A stretch of 64,000 bases of DNA from contig JAAALK010000286.1 of the NCBI GenBank assembly GCA_019279435.1, positions 40,051,712 through 40,115,711 on the forward strand. Direction: 5' to 3'. Every line of letters starts with the position of its first letter. The stretch's first letter is position 1. This document shows positions 1-12,362 of this stretch, piece after piece. The notes under the pieces were generated by a model. The model made no database searches, was not told the origin of the DNA, and saw nothing but the letters and a program-made list of their open reading frames with translations. Both the position numbers and the translations under genes were made by a program. This DNA is from Zizania palustris (taxonomy: Eukaryota; Streptophyta; Magnoliopsida; Poales; Poaceae).

Positions 1-325
1 TCATACTATATATTTTTTGGATTTTGCTCATAAGCTAAATGAGCTAGCTCAAGCTGACAAATGAGTTGAACCGGTCGTCAACTGCCCACCCTTTCATTTG
101 TCGTTTTTTTCACCGAGTGTCAATTTTTACGCTCGGTAAACATATTCGCCGAATGTCCCGATAAAAAATACTCAGGCGAACCCCTATTCACTAAGGACGG
201 CTTCAACCTAATGTTATTTTCCGAGTGCAACTCAACTAATCTTTCGTCGAGTGTTTTTTAGGCTACGCTAGTGTTTTTGGCACTCATTATATTGAGGAGA
301 ATTGAACTTGGTGTTTCCTGTAGTG
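1..325. mobile_element. CACTA transposon, right terminal part (cut by window edge)
   Basis: The sequence ends at 325 with the inverse of a CACTA terminal repeat (reverse complement begins CACTACAGGAAACACCAAG). Inside it lie several degenerate copies of a GCCGAGTGT-like motif in both orientations (about 110-270), the subterminal repeat pattern of a common grass CACTA family. The left part is outside the window, so the 3-bp target duplication (AGC would follow at 326-328) cannot be checked. No transposase sequence is present in this piece. It is a different family from the two CACTA elements further right. Confidence 0.72.
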
Positions 326-898
326 AGCTGACTAATTATCTTAACGATCGAGCCGATATGAGACAGCTTGATATCCTGCCCTAAATGTCACCACTTGGTA
401 CCACACAGCCTCATTTCATCTTTCTCCATCCATGGATGTACCATTTTTTTGATCCCGTATCAAGAACAACATGACAAGTGCAAAAGACAAAGGCATTGGC
501 CATATGCATCATTGAAAAATATGGTACAGTACTGCTAGCTAGTAGCAGCTACCCAACTTTGCTCTAGCTAGCGTGCATGCAAGATATCTGACACTAAATC
601 ATTCTCCTCAATGTAATCCCTGTGGCTTATCAGAAAGTTTGCATGTTTATATGAAATAAACTTGTCACACAAAGTTTTTATATACATATGCTGTATGAAC
701 ATATGAAAATATATCCTCTACTGAATACGGATACTGTGATATATAAATACTTGCATACAGGTGAATATAATAATCTTTTGCAGGTATATATATCGGCCAA
801 GCCTACGTCAACCTGTTGCACGGTAGACAACAGTATTACTATAGTTTACTGCATCGAACCATGCATGTATAGAACAGTGCGTACGTCTACTGTACGTG

Positions 899-903
<5 letters not shown>

Positions 904-930
<27 letters not shown>

Positions 931-931
931 C
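904..931. repeat. (TA)n microsatellite
   Basis: About 13 consecutive TA units lie directly left of the foldback MITE at 936-1085. A further TA-rich run follows that MITE at about 1092-1130, which suggests that the MITE sits in a TA-rich target. Confidence 0.85.
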
Positions 932-935
932 AAAT

Positions 936-1085
936 GCTATCCTACACCACGGATGTAGCATAACTATTTTACCGAGAAATCTACTACTGAAAAAAATAGT
1001 ACTTAATTGCTATTCTACTGAGAAAATCCACTACTGAAAGTAGTCGATGTAGAATAGCTATTCTACACACGTAGTGTAGAATAGC
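936..1085. mobile_element. Foldback MITE with 16-bp terminal inverted repeats
   Basis: The left end GCTATCCTACACCACG matches the reverse complement of the right end, GCTATTCTACACTACG, at 14 of 16 positions. The right end also contains a perfect 12-bp inverted repeat (GCTATTCTACAC around a 5-nt loop). The 150-bp size and lack of coding capacity fit a MITE. TA repeats on both sides hide the target duplication, so the superfamily is not assigned. Confidence 0.5.
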
Positions 1086-1797
1086 GCTACCGTATATATA
1101 TATATGTATATGTGTATATGTATATATGTATCCAAAATATAATCAATTAAAATACAAAGTTCTCCTTCAAAATTAATAGGTAAGATCGATTCTACCGGTG
1201 TTATAATGCTAGCTCAGTAGAATTAATAATGTACCGTAACATAACAGTGCACTAGAAATAAAGCAGATTATTGATAAGAGGTGGTTTCCAAACTAATTAA
1301 CCTAGCTAAGAGAGATTAGACGATGTTAGATCCAATTGGGTGAAAAGACTCGGCATGTCTCTTCCATGTGAGCCGCATGATCTGTTACATCATCGTCCAC
1401 ATGATAAAACAGTATATAAAACCAAATAAATGGATTATTTGGAGCAATTTTCATGCTTCAAGAGCATGATACCCAGTTTCATATTTTAGGGGTCAGGTAA
1501 TAAGTAGACTTTTATTTGTAAATTGTTAACACAGTTTGTTTTCTCTGAGCTTCCATGTGTTGATTTGAATGGAACTTTTTCTCGAGAGCTAGAATCCTTT
1601 AGGATCTCTGTTTCTGTGGAAGCGAACTGATAGTGATCGAAATTATGATTAGACAACTGAGATAGCTTTGGTCAGATATCAGCATGGATATCTACCTTTC
1701 GGTTCATTTGCTCATGATGTGAAAAGGCCTTGACTAACTTTCTGCATGGTCAAAATGCCAATAAGACAAGCATGCGCATGCACACATGCATGCATGC

Positions 1798-1829
1798 ACA
1801 TATATATATATATATATACATATATATAC

Positions 1830-1860
<31 letters not shown>
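1798..1860. repeat. (TA)n/(CATATA)n microsatellite
   Basis: A run of about 60 bp of TA dinucleotides is interrupted by single C bases, and follows a short alternating CATG/CACA stretch. Confidence 0.85.
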
Positions 1861-2375
1861 CTCAAATGATTATCCCATCATCACTTCCTAGCTAAGGCAT
1901 GCAACAGTACAAGTTAGTAAAAGGAAATAAATCAACAGATCGAGGAAAATATACAATTCTACTATGTCATAAAAAAAATTAACATCTTAATCTGCATTTT
2001 GGTTTCAGAGGAAGAGACTGTACACTCTTCAGCACTGGTGCAGCTACTGCATGCACAGGCTCAACGGCACCTGAACACAGCTTAATACTGCAACTTTACT
2101 ACTCGTCCAAAGTATATAGCTGTACACTGCTGCTAGCATCTACAGGGAATCAACGGCTAGAAGACTGAATTTATCATGCATGTCAGGGGAAAAAATTATC
2201 GACAAAGCATTAAAAACAATACATAGATGTGCTTAAATCGTGTTCATCAATGTAGCATTCACGAACAATCCAGTGGATGTTTGTAGTACAGTCATAAAAA
2301 CACTGGCTCCTACAGGTACTGCATTTACAAACATATATACCTAGCTACTACTACACCGTCCATCTTATACGTATA

Positions 2376-2617
2376 CTCCCTCCTGTGTATAAATATTAGT
2401 CCTTTAGACAGGATTACACATATCAAGATGATATTAAATAAAGTTGCAAGGGTTGTCTCAACTGGTTATGGAGCCTAGACTTTAGTGGTGACACCCAAAT
2501 TCAACTCTCAATAAAAAGAAGAGAACAATTAAAGTGACAAATACTTCGATTGATGGAATGACTAATATTTGTACACTCTCAATAAAAATCAAAATGACTA
2601 TTATTTGAACATCGGAG
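2376..2617. mobile_element. Degenerate Stowaway-like MITE
   Basis: It starts after TA with CTCCCTCC, followed by an ATAAATATTAGTC motif, and ends with an inverted GACTATTATTTGAACATCGGAG. A second inverted copy of the ATATTAGTC motif lies near 2560. The termini resemble Stowaway (Tc1/mariner) MITEs, but the right target TA is not clear and the arms are diverged, so boundaries are approximate. Confidence 0.4.
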
Positions 2618-2640
2618 GCGTGATTTTATCTTGTTTATTA

Positions 2641-2821
2641 CTCCCTCCATTTTGAATTCGTTATAACTTGATATTACATACAAAAAGTGATTAATTAGTA
2701 TATATATTTTCATATTTGTTCATATTAAATATAATGCGAAAATAAGGACAATATAAAACGACTTATTTTAGATAACGCTTGATACAATTCTAAGATAAAT
2801 TATTTGTGAAACTGGATGGAG
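2641..2821. mobile_element. Stowaway MITE with TA target duplication
   Basis: This 181-bp element begins CTCCCTCCATTT and ends AAACTGGATGGAG. TA lies directly outside both ends (2639-2640 and 2822-2823). The terminal CTCCCTCC sequence and TA target are hallmarks of Stowaway MITEs (Tc1/mariner superfamily). It has no coding capacity. Confidence 0.7.
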
Positions 2822-2823
2822 TA

Positions 2824-4667
2824 CTCACTATCAAATGGTACAGTGCAGGTGTGACTTCAGCAAGCTACATTTATACTGCTGTAATTTTACAATAGAATTC
2901 TGCAAAAAAACAATTCACCCTCTTCAGAGTTAATTCAGACATGTGACAGTTGGAAACATCTCCGAACTGCCACTAGAACATAAGGATTTGAGATTTATTT
3001 ATATGCCTCCTTTTTCTCTCATGTTTGGAACTACTATACTGAACAGCATGTGTACACATGTTCTGATGCTGTAAAGATGCTACGCACGAGAAGAGATGCG
3101 TGGTGGCGAATTGAAGGGTGTGGGCACAGGGCACAGATCACAGATGGATTCACAGGAGATCTGATCGATCTGAGTGGTTGGTACAAGATATCTCCTGATG
3201 AGGCACCTCTTGATGGTAAGTGTCAGATGGCGATCTCCAGATTTCCGTGGGGAATTAAAGCTCGATCGATCTTTGGCTTCTTTTCCTCGGCGCCCATCTC
3301 TTCCTTCGATCTCCTGACACTTACCACGATGGTTAGAAAAAATTTACTATCTTTGAGAAGGTATAAGACTACTCCTCCGATTCGATACATAATCAATTGT
3401 GATTAGTGAGCCTCATTATAAATTATAAGCTTTAATGAGACATATATATATATATATATTTAATTTCACTCTGAAGCACCGAAATGTAAAGAATGGTCCT
3501 AAGAATAAAACCTAATTTTACTGGATGGACCAGATTGGACATAAATTACACCCATGTGCTATTTAATCACAGGGGATGGCCAGCCAGCCAACCTCAACAC
3601 AGCAGCATTACAGAGAGAGAGAAAGAGAGAGAGCGCAATAATAGAAAAGGCTGCAGAGAGAGGAAAGGCAGTAGTGAGTGAGCTGAGCTGGAGTGGGGAG
3701 AATTCTTGTCACTGAAAAAAACTCATTCCTGAATCCATCCATAAATGAACAGTAGTGCTCCAATATTGCTTATGCGCCCAACTCTGACAACCTACTGCTA
3801 CCTCCAGCAGGGGCAGCCCCCCCTGCAGCCACGTACGGTTCGGCGCAGTACTTGATCTTCGTTGCTGCGTCGCAAGACCTGGACTATAGACCATTGATAA
3901 AAAACACATGGGGATACATGGTTTCGGATAAACAGTGTTATTATGGTTCAAGATTTAGGGTTTTATAAATTGATGATAGCGATCTAATCTGTTTGATAAC
4001 TTTATTTTACTAACTGAATATCTCGCTGAATATTATAATCGTTGTCAACAATTTTAGGGCACCTATTCCGATGACAGATATTTTTACTCATTTCTTAAAT
4101 ATACGTGCCTAAGCACGAACGTTTGTTACTCTACAATTACTTTTACTCTGTATACTTCATTACTTGTTACTCCACCTAACTAACTATTTACGTGCCTAAA
4201 TTCTAACCCTGCCATCAATGTACTAAATTAGATAATGATATTTAGACTAACAGATAACATATTATTAACATGTGATCACAAGTTATACATTGGATTCGTT
4301 CATTACCTAAGAGTAAGGATAACGAATTACTTAGCGGTTGTCTTTATACTCATTTCATATCACATATAGCTGAACTATCAACATATTTGTATAATAGTTA
4401 GCCATATATACTATACTTTAATACTTGACTCATATCATCATCTCATAAAGTTTCTAGAAGCTTGTGTATCAGTGGTCTGTAAGCTTACAGTCCACGTCTC
4501 TTCTCTCCCCTCTCTACTCCTCAGCAACCATCTAATGTCACAACTCTTTCAACTTGTTTACAGCAGCTTATTATACTTGCTCTAAGAGTGACCTATTAAC
4601 TTAGGTTATGTTTAGTTAGATTAGGAACATGGTGAAATAGGATAATCTCATTTCTCATTTTTGATAT
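2824..4667. other. Intergenic DNA, no supported gene
   Basis: An open frame at 3050-3406 (118 codons) and shorter ones nearby resemble no known protein and lack supporting context. There is a GA-rich simple stretch near 3618-3640 and an isolated TA run near 3445-3460. A 12-bp inverted repeat (GGTAAGTGTCAG) links 3214-3225 with about 3316-3327. Nothing else is recognised. Confidence 0.5.
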
Positions 4668-4675
4668 ATGATCAT

Positions 4676-6500
4676 TAGGGATGGATCGGATGTCAAAATA
4701 TCTGAATTAACCGTATTTATATTCGGATAATTATAAATATGGATATCCGTATTCGTATCCGAATAAAATATCGACGATATTTGGAAATATTCGAATTTGT
4801 TTTACAGATATGTATATGGAAACAGATATCCAAATTTCTACTAAATGTGGATATGAAAATGGATACATCTGTATCCGTTTTAGAGTTTCATACAGATTAA
4901 ATTTTTAGTGACTCAAGATTACATGGCATCACTATATTAATATGTATGCGTTATTTATTATTTATGTAATTATAGAATACTTAAGTTAGTGAATATTAAT
5001 ATATATGGTTTATTTATTTTTATATATAATTATGAAATACTTAAGTTTGTGATGGTTCTATAGCAATACAAGGCAGTAAGATGTTTGCAACATTGGTTGA
5101 GCTAGAAAATTTTTCTACACTCAATATATAACATAACTTATTCTATGTAAATTTTTATATTTTATAATAGATGGGAAAATTACTCACATGCCATTATAAT
5201 TTTCAAAAATTGCCTATATGCCACTGTCAGTGACTGTGGCGGCCCCCATCTGTCAGTGACACACAAATGGCATATTGGCAAAGCGTAAAAATTGTAATGG
5301 CACAGAAAAAATTAACCCTTTATAGATCCATTTGCTATTTTTAACTCATTAATTGTTTTTCTAGGATTTAAATTAAAATATGTGAAATTTTAACTGTAAG
5401 TACCTAAAATAATACACCAAAATTTATAGAAAATTCATATTCAATTTTTGAGTTCATTTTTAGTTCTTATCCACTAAATTTAAATAAATTTTAAAAAATC
5501 TATGTTGCGACATTCGATTGGTAATGTGGAGCTTAAGAGTTTTTTAATTCTAAAAAATAAATAAAGTCTAAAAATATGAGACTTGTCATGATGTTATGAT
5601 ATTATACATAGATAGTATGATAAAAAATTGAAAATATTTTAAGAAAGTTGTCACAGCGGATGTTAAGAAACTTAGGATTCTTTTGAAAGGAATTAGAGTT
5701 TTAAAAATGAATGTGGTATGGTTGAAGCTAAATCGATGATTAAATTTTTATTTGAAATTGAAACTTTTTATAATAAAAATATAACATATATCATTCCATA
5801 TAAAATGTTTGTATTTTTCTATATTCATTTGCTATTTTTAACTCATTAATTGTAATTCTATTATTTAAATTGAAATATGTGAAATTTGAACTGCAAGTAC
5901 CTAAAATAATACACCGAAATTTATAGAAAATTCATATTCGTGTTTTTAATCCATTTAGTTCCTATCCACTAAATTCAAAGATTTTTTAAAAAATAGGTTG
6001 CGACACTCGATCGGTAATGTGGAGCTTAAAGGTTTATTAATTCTTAAAAACAAATAAAATCTAAAAAACATGAGAATTGTCACGGTGTTATGATATGATA
6101 AGTAAATGGTATGATAAAAATTTAGTATTTTTCTAGGTAAGTTTACTATTTTTAATTTATTAAGTGTGTTTCTAGAATTTAAATTGAAATAGATGAAATT
6201 TAAACTACAAGTACCTGAAATAATGAACAATATTTATCGTCAAAAATTCTTGTACTAACTTCTAATTTGGTATAATCGGTACTTTGGACTTTTGGAAAAA
6301 ATGTGAAACGATGAACATTCAAATATAGATTTATTTCAACATAAACTGAGTAAACATCTGAACACATAATCGTATTCGAATTATCTTCGTTGTATTTGTA
6401 TCAAAAAATATTTGAATTCGTATTTATATTCAAAGTAAAATGTGGGAAATAGTGCTGTCTAGATTTGTTTCTAGCTGTATCCGATCTGAATCCATCCTTA
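4676..6500. mobile_element. Non-autonomous hAT-type transposon with 8-bp TSD
   Basis: This 1825-bp element begins TAGGGATGGATCGGAT and ends with the imperfect inverse (ATCCGATCTGAATCCATCCTTA). It is flanked by identical 8-bp duplications ATGATCAT at 4668-4675 and 6501-6508. TAGGGATG termini and an 8-bp TSD are diagnostic of the hAT superfamily. No transposase frame is present. Internally, a block starting near 5329 recurs 497 bp downstream near 5826, and a more diverged third copy starts near 6142. The flanking DNA (about 4602-4667 and 6509-6712) also looks like two halves of another MITE with GTTATGTTTA-like ends, so this hAT may be nested. Confidence 0.78.
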
Positions 6501-6508
6501 ATGATCAT

Positions 6509-6942
6509 CCCAATTTTATTTGTAAGTGAGATGGTTCATCTTACATTCTTTGGTTGAAAGGATGTGACAATATGAGATATGATACGTTACACGTGGGCTC
6601 CAAGTATCATTCTATCTCGTACTCTCTTAAAGGATGATCTCATTGAGCCTAAAAAATAAGATCATGTTATCCCATCAATATATACTTTTATTAAACATAA
6701 TCTTGTAGTAGCATGCTCATCTGCCTCTAAGACATATATAGAAACTTGTAACTTTCCGCCAGGGATACCAACTACCACCTACTAGCTAGTCTCACGCCTC
6801 CTCCGTTAACCACTTGGTCTCATCCACTTTTCTTTCTTTTATTTTCCTTTTCTAACCAGCCAGTTCTTTTATTTTATTTTTTATAACATTTTAGACACCT
6901 AGCCCTAAAGCTTAAAAGTGTTTAGTAGTACTATAACTCTAC
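6509..6942. other. Intergenic DNA, possible right half of a split MITE
   Basis: No gene is seen. The sequence to about 6712 pairs loosely with 4602-4667 across the hAT insertion. The rest is pyrimidine-rich AT sequence without recognisable features. Confidence 0.4.
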
Positions 6943-6945
6943 TAA

Positions 6946-7585
6946 AGCCCTATTTGGTTCTTTAGTCTTAAATTTTAGTCACGTCACATCGGATGTTTGG
7001 ATGTTATTTTAGAGTATTAAATGTAGACTATTTATAAAACTCATTTCATAATCGGTGGATTATTCGCGAGACGAATCTAATTAGCCTAATTACGCCATGA
7101 TTTGACAATGTGATGCTACAGTAAATATTTGCTAATCATGGATTACTTAGGCTTAAAAAATTTGTCTCGTGAATAATCCTCCAATTTTGCAATTATTTTT
7201 ATAATCAATTCAAGTTTAATCCTTCAAATTGATGTCCAAACATCTGATGTGACACGGACTAAACTTTAGTCGAGAGAACTAAACAAGTGTATGGACTAGA
7301 CATCAATTTGAAGGATTAAACTTGAACTGATTATAAAAATAATTACAGAATTGGAGGATTATTCATGAGAAATTTTTTTAAGCCTAATTAATCCATGATT
7401 AGTAAATGTTTACTGTAGCATCACATTGTCAAATCATGACGTAATTAGGCTAATTCGATTCGTCTCACGAATAATCCATCGATTATGAATGGGTTTTGTA
7501 AATAGTCTACATTTAATACTCCAAAATAGTATCTAAACATTTGATGTGACGAACTAAATTTTAGACTAGAGGAACCAAACACCCC
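6946..7585. mobile_element. Tourist-like MITE inverted dimer (long hairpin)
   Basis: Two copies of an approximately 320-bp grass MITE face each other: the segment from 6946 to about 7275 matches the reverse complement of about 7290-7585. The outer ends are AGCCCTATTTGGTTC and, inverted, GGGGGTGTTTGGTTC. TAA flanks both ends (6943-6945, 7586-7588), the target of PIF/Harbinger-Tourist elements. Conserved inner blocks such as TTTGACAATGTGATGCTACAG recur in both arms and again in the single copy at 46957-47297. Transcripts of this region would fold into a hairpin of roughly 300 bp. Confidence 0.65.
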
Positions 7586-8409
7586 CTAAATAAAGTGGAG
7601 CTATATCAGACCATCATACACTACAACAATCGAGGCAACTTCCGTCGGCCAGTCTGGCCGACGGAAGTTAGGTGGCCCTAACTTCTGTCGGCTTTAGTCC
7701 TAGCCGATGGAAGTTAGCCTTTTTGCCCACGTGGCCGAAAGCAGCTAACTTCCGTCGACTACGGTCAAAGCCGACGGAAGTTAGCTGGTATTTTTTTTGG
7801 TTTTTCTTGGTTCCCCTACTCACAGTCACATCCAACCACAATTTCAATCACATTCACATATAACATCCAAAATCATATTCAAACTTCACATATAACATCC
7901 AAAATCACATCTCACATCCAAATTCACATCCAAACTTCACACATCACATCCAAAATCACATAACATAATTGAATTCACATCCAAAGTCACAGTACACATC
8001 TGAATTCACATATAACATCCAAATTCTCATACAAAGTCACATAACACATCGAGAGTCACATACAAAGTCACATTTGTCCATATACTCACTGATCGCCCAC
8101 ATTTGGGTCGTGGGCGCCGCCGCCGCCTCCCGCTTCAACCATATTTGCCCCAGAGGCTCCATCCTGACCAGGCGTACGGAGACTCTGAAGAAATAGAAAA
8201 AATTAGAGAACAAACTCAACTAACCTTCTAAATGCTAACTTAAGTATCTCAAGTAACAATATGTCAGGAGGTACCTCAGGTGATGTAGGAGGAACAAATG
8301 GAAGTGGTGGTGGCGGGGGAGGTAGTGGTTGGAACAAGGACATGTCAAATCCACCATGTTGCTGGGCTAGTTGCTACATATGTTGTAATGCAATCAGTTA
8401 GTTCTAAAC

Positions 8410-10230
8410 CTATTTCTGAATACTTTTAACTCCAACACTGCAAACTAAACTTACTTGGATCATCGCCTGTTGTTGTGCTAAGCAGGCGGTATAGTACTCT
8501 TGTTGTTGCCTACTGTGCTCGTCGTGCCACCTCATTTCCTCCCTCAGTTGAACCACTTCTGGGTTTGCTTTTGAGCGACAACGACTGGAGCCAACTTCGA
8601 CGGAGCTCTGCGACGAATGAACTGACTTCTGAGCTCTCATCGCTCTTGAGTCAATAACTCCGTTGAACATGGAGTACCTACAACATCGAATGAGTTAGTT
8701 ACCATCACAATACCATACACAAAACATTGATAAAAACACTGTCTCACCGTCCATGGCTTTTTCCACCTCCGCTGGAGTACACGGCCATTTGGTCGATAGG
8801 TTCTCTCCGCCAATCATAGTCCTCTCTATGGAGTCGAACCATGTGTTCACCATACTGCGCCTGCAAAAAACAATATGTCCGATTAGACGGAGAAAAATGA
8901 AATTACGCAAACTCTTAACATTGCTAACATCTCACCAAATGGTCCGTGGCTGATTGGCTACACAAGACATCTGGCTGTGTAGGATCGCTTCTTTTGTGAC
9001 CAGAAGCATACACCTCGATGTCACTTGGCACGTTGCAGATTTAGCTTCCTGTACAGTAAAAATGAGTTAGTCGCATTACAATGTATCTATAGATAGAGTG
9101 ACAGAAGGAGGTCTTACCATGCGTTTAGCGTGGCGAATATGTCCATCGGCACCATATCTGTGCTTCGGATCCGTCCCACAGCATTGTATTTTCTGCTCGG
9201 AAGTCTTCTTGAATGCAGCTGAAGACCAAATCTTGCAGAATTCAAAATACGCATCCTTGCGGTTTATAAACCACGGAATCCTCACCTGAATAGAGATGCT
9301 ATTTGTATTATATGACAACAAATCTCAACAATCGAAGATTAAAAAAGTTAGAATTGTTTACCGAACGATATTGTTCTTTAGTCAAGTATATTGTGGATGC
9401 ACCCATCGCCTTGCTCATTCGTTGTCCTAGCTTCTCCTTGTAGTAAGCATTGTTCGCTTGAATGCGGACATACAAAATAGCGTCCTTCACCACCTTGTGT
9501 GCATTGTTGTTGAAGACTTGAATGGCATGATTATGGTGATTGCCTGATTCTAGCAAGCAAAAGCGTAACTGCAAAAGTCATGATTAGTAAAGTGTTGTAA
9601 CTCGAAAAGCTTTATGTTAAAACTAATAGAAGATTGAAAAAACACATACCCAGAAGTCATGAGACACCGCCCCCTTAGCAGTTCCGTGGTGCCCGTTAGG
9701 AGCAAACCGGTACTGGTCCCATGTCTGGCATAGAACCCACTCACCAGTCGGCATTGTCAGCACCCCTGGGTAGTGCAGACGACACAGGTTACCTAATATC
9801 TAGTTAACCTACTTGACCCTCGAAGTGCCGTCAAACCGAGAGTCAATCTAAGATCTAGAAATACATAATAAATAAAGTCAGTTTACTGAAAGAAATTTTT
9901 TGAAAAAAAGCAAAACAACAGAGTAGTATTAGACTTACCCGTCACCTACAGGCGTAATCTCGATCTTGGCTCCACCGGAAGAGACTACTGGTGGGGCGAC
10001 CAGGTGGCTCGTCCTGAAAGTTACTGAGGACCCGGAAGCCTTAGCCCCCTCCTCCTGACCCGCACCCTGTGGGTCATCCCCCTGCCCCGCACCCTCCGAG
10101 TCATCCTCCTCCCGCCCCCACCCACCGGATCATCCTCATGACCCGCACTCTCCAAGTGTTCTTCCTCCTACAAATAGTATTAAAAAAATTAATAATAGTT
10201 TATAACTGGCATAAAAATCAATTTGAAAGT
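8410..10230 (-). pseudogene. TNPA-like CACTA accessory gene (Transposase_24/Ptta-En-Spm type), decayed
   Basis: On the minus strand short coding blocks separated by intron-like AT-rich sequence read in order from about 9830 to 8410. They include a block with VLCQTWDQYRFAPNGHHGTA, one with FNNNAHKVVKDAI, one with FCKIWSSAAFKKTSEQ, one with NTWFDSIERTMIGGEN, and a glutamine-rich segment. This layout resembles plant Ptta/En/Spm (PF03004) accessory proteins, which bind subterminal repeats of CACTA elements. In-frame stops occur in the first block (after SRVK near 9820), so it is probably non-functional. The homologous blocks in CACTA 2 (37816-39215) keep the same order. Exon limits are approximate and the family assignment rests on memory of motifs, not a search. 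Confidence 0.55.
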
Positions 10231-10285
10231 TACCTCATCATCCAGTTGAAATGCAATAGACCGACCAATTAATGACAGATCTATG

Positions 10286-12298
10286 TGAGAAACCAAGGGT
10301 TGGTTTCGGTATTTTGTGATGAGTGATTGACTGGATTTTACCCTCTGTTCGAAGGGTACCTCTGGAAGGGCTTCGGAGGTGGTACCTCCGAAGGGTGTTC
10401 GGAGGTGGTTTCACCGAAGTGTGTTCGGTGTTGTTTGCTGCAGCTGTGCAGCGGAGTGTGCTCGTCGGAGGGGTCCGACAGTACGCGATGACTGGGTTCG
10501 TACCGATGGCTTCGGTACTTTGGGTGGTACACCGGAGTGTGTACCAGAGGTTGTTAACCCGGAGAGGTCTCCGGAGTACTGGATACACTTGTTTGCTTGT
10601 CGGTGGTGCGCAGGGACTTCGGAGGCGACGGACAGGGTTCGAGCCGGGTGAACCTGGGTCAAGCGGGAGGCTTGATGCCAGGGGAGCGGGGAGCTCCGTC
10701 ACGGTGGCTGCGAAGGTGGTCCGGGTCGGTCCTCGGGTCGAGGCGTGCCAGGTGAAGGCAGAGAGTGCGGAGCGTGGCTCCGGCTGAAGGTGCTCCGAGA
10801 CAAAGTCCTCGGACATGAGGCACTTCGAAGGTACTCCGAATGGAGTGACTTCGGAGTTGGTGGATCAAGTCCTCTGCGGAGGCAAGGTGTTCGAAGTGTG
10901 CTCCGGAGGGAGACACTCGAAGGTTACCCGACGAAGGTCTCAGAAGTCGAGGCGCATCGAAGGCATGGTCCGGGTGAGGCTCGTCGAGGAGTGTGCTCGG
11001 AGTGAGACACTGCGACGAAGTGCTCATGGAATGCTTCATGCGGAGGCCTTGGACGAAGGAGGGACTTCGAAGGGTGGTACTCCGAAGGTGGGGCTTCGGA
11101 GTGTGAAGGACTTTGGAGCGAGGCTAGCTCCGGAGTGAGGTTGACTTGTGGTGCTTCGGCCATGCATGGCTTCGGTACACGGACGGACGGTGGTTGAGCT
11201 CGGAGTAGCTGCGAAGCCGTGGAGGTCCACTCCGAAGGTGGTGGTGCGAAGGCCCAAGGGCTTTGACGGCTTCGGCTTAAAACCGTCACTGTATCGAAGG
11301 ACTTCTTCGGCGGAGTGAAGGCCAACAGGCTGCAGGCTTCTCGCCGAAGCTACCGCACCCTCCGGTGCGAAGGGAGGTTCCAGAAGTCAACACTGTAAAG
11401 GCTGACACTGTCTGTTCTGAAAAAGGCTGACACTGTCCCCTCTGCAGCTGACAGAGAAGCCTCCAGAATAAAGGTGGACTACCTTTTGTACCCCTTAGTT
11501 CTGAAGAGACAAAATGAATGTAAACCCTAGGGGTAAAGTAGTCACTTCCTTAGGATGAATCCATGGGCTATAAATATGGGGGCTCGGTAGGTAACATTTA
11601 ACACTTTGAGCATTTACTGTTGAGCTCCTGTACACATACCTCGCTGGTTTTCATCTAGAGTTCAATATATTTTGTGTTCCTTGTTCAAGCGGCGAAGCCC
11701 TGCGTCTTTGTGCTTTTGCTTGAGCTCGCTTTACATACCTCGCTAGTTTTAGTTCACCGAAGCCTGTCTTGGCGAAGGGTGTTTTTCTCGCGAAGTGTGT
11801 TTTTCAGTGTGCTGTCGCTCTGTGTAACACGAGGCAAGACCTCGCTGCTTACTAGCGAAGCCCTGGTTGTATCCCGTTTTGCTTCCTGTGTCGAAGCCCT
11901 TAGCGTAGTCCGTTTTGTGTGTGTGTAGACCTTCGTGTACGAAGCCCAGCACCGGTTGCTGCCGCCAAGTACTTGGTCGAAGTCCTCAGAGGGCTATCCA
12001 CTCTTGCGAAGGGTGAAGTGCGAAGCCTGCTCGAAGCACCTCGCGTGCGGAGCCTGCACTGACTTAGCAGAGTAGATTTCCGAGGGTTGTTCGTGGAGCG
12101 AAGTCTTCTTGGCTTCGAACTTTTGCTCCTGCGAAGCCTGTGTTCGGAGCTGTCGAAGTACCTCCGAACCAGACCTTCGAAGGTAGTGTTCGAAGCCTGT
12201 TCCGCAGAAGACAGAACAGAACCGAAGGCTAAGTTTTTAGCCCGAAATTTTAAAAGTTCCCATTCACCCCCCCTCTGGTCGCCGTTTCTGGTCCAACA
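10286..12298 (+). repeat. 5' LTR of Copia element
   Basis: It is 2013 bp, starts TGAGAAACC and ends GGTCCAACA, and is almost identical to 19166-21177. The first 1.1 kb is dense in CTTCGGAGG/CCTCCGAAG-like motifs in both orientations. Open frames here on both strands are by-products of this GC-rich repetitive sequence and occur identically in both LTRs. Confidence 0.95.
11569..11578 (+). promoter_or_regulatory. TATA box of Copia 5' LTR
   Basis: CTATAAATAT lies in the GGG-flanked context typical of plant LTR promoters, about 730 bp before the LTR end. The same motif is at about 20449 in the 3' LTR. It would mark the U3/R boundary region. Confidence 0.6.
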
Positions 12299-12300
12299 AT

Positions 12301-12312
12301 TGGTATCAGAGC
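12301..12312 (+). other. Primer binding site (tRNA-iMet type)
   Basis: TGGTATCAGAGC begins two bases after the 5' LTR. It is complementary to the 3' end of plant initiator methionine tRNA, the usual primer of Copia elements. Confidence 0.9.
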
Positions 12313-12362
12313 AGGTTAAGATCACCAGTTGACCTTAACCGGTTTTGTGATCTGTTGGCGAC

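Larger units (their letters stand above)
326..2375. other. AT-rich intergenic DNA, no gene seen
   Basis: No coding region with recognisable protein similarity is seen. The stretch holds TA-rich microsatellites and a small foldback element, listed separately. Confidence 0.6.

Noticed and set aside
3050..3406. 118-codon frame in the left intergenic region
   Set aside because: There is no recognisable domain, codon usage is unlike the TBL genes, and the surroundings are MITE-rich.
10238..11325. Overlapping open frames of 80-192 codons on both strands, repeated at 19112-20285
   Set aside because: They lie in the GC-rich LTRs of the Copia element, occur on both strands at once and show no protein family features.
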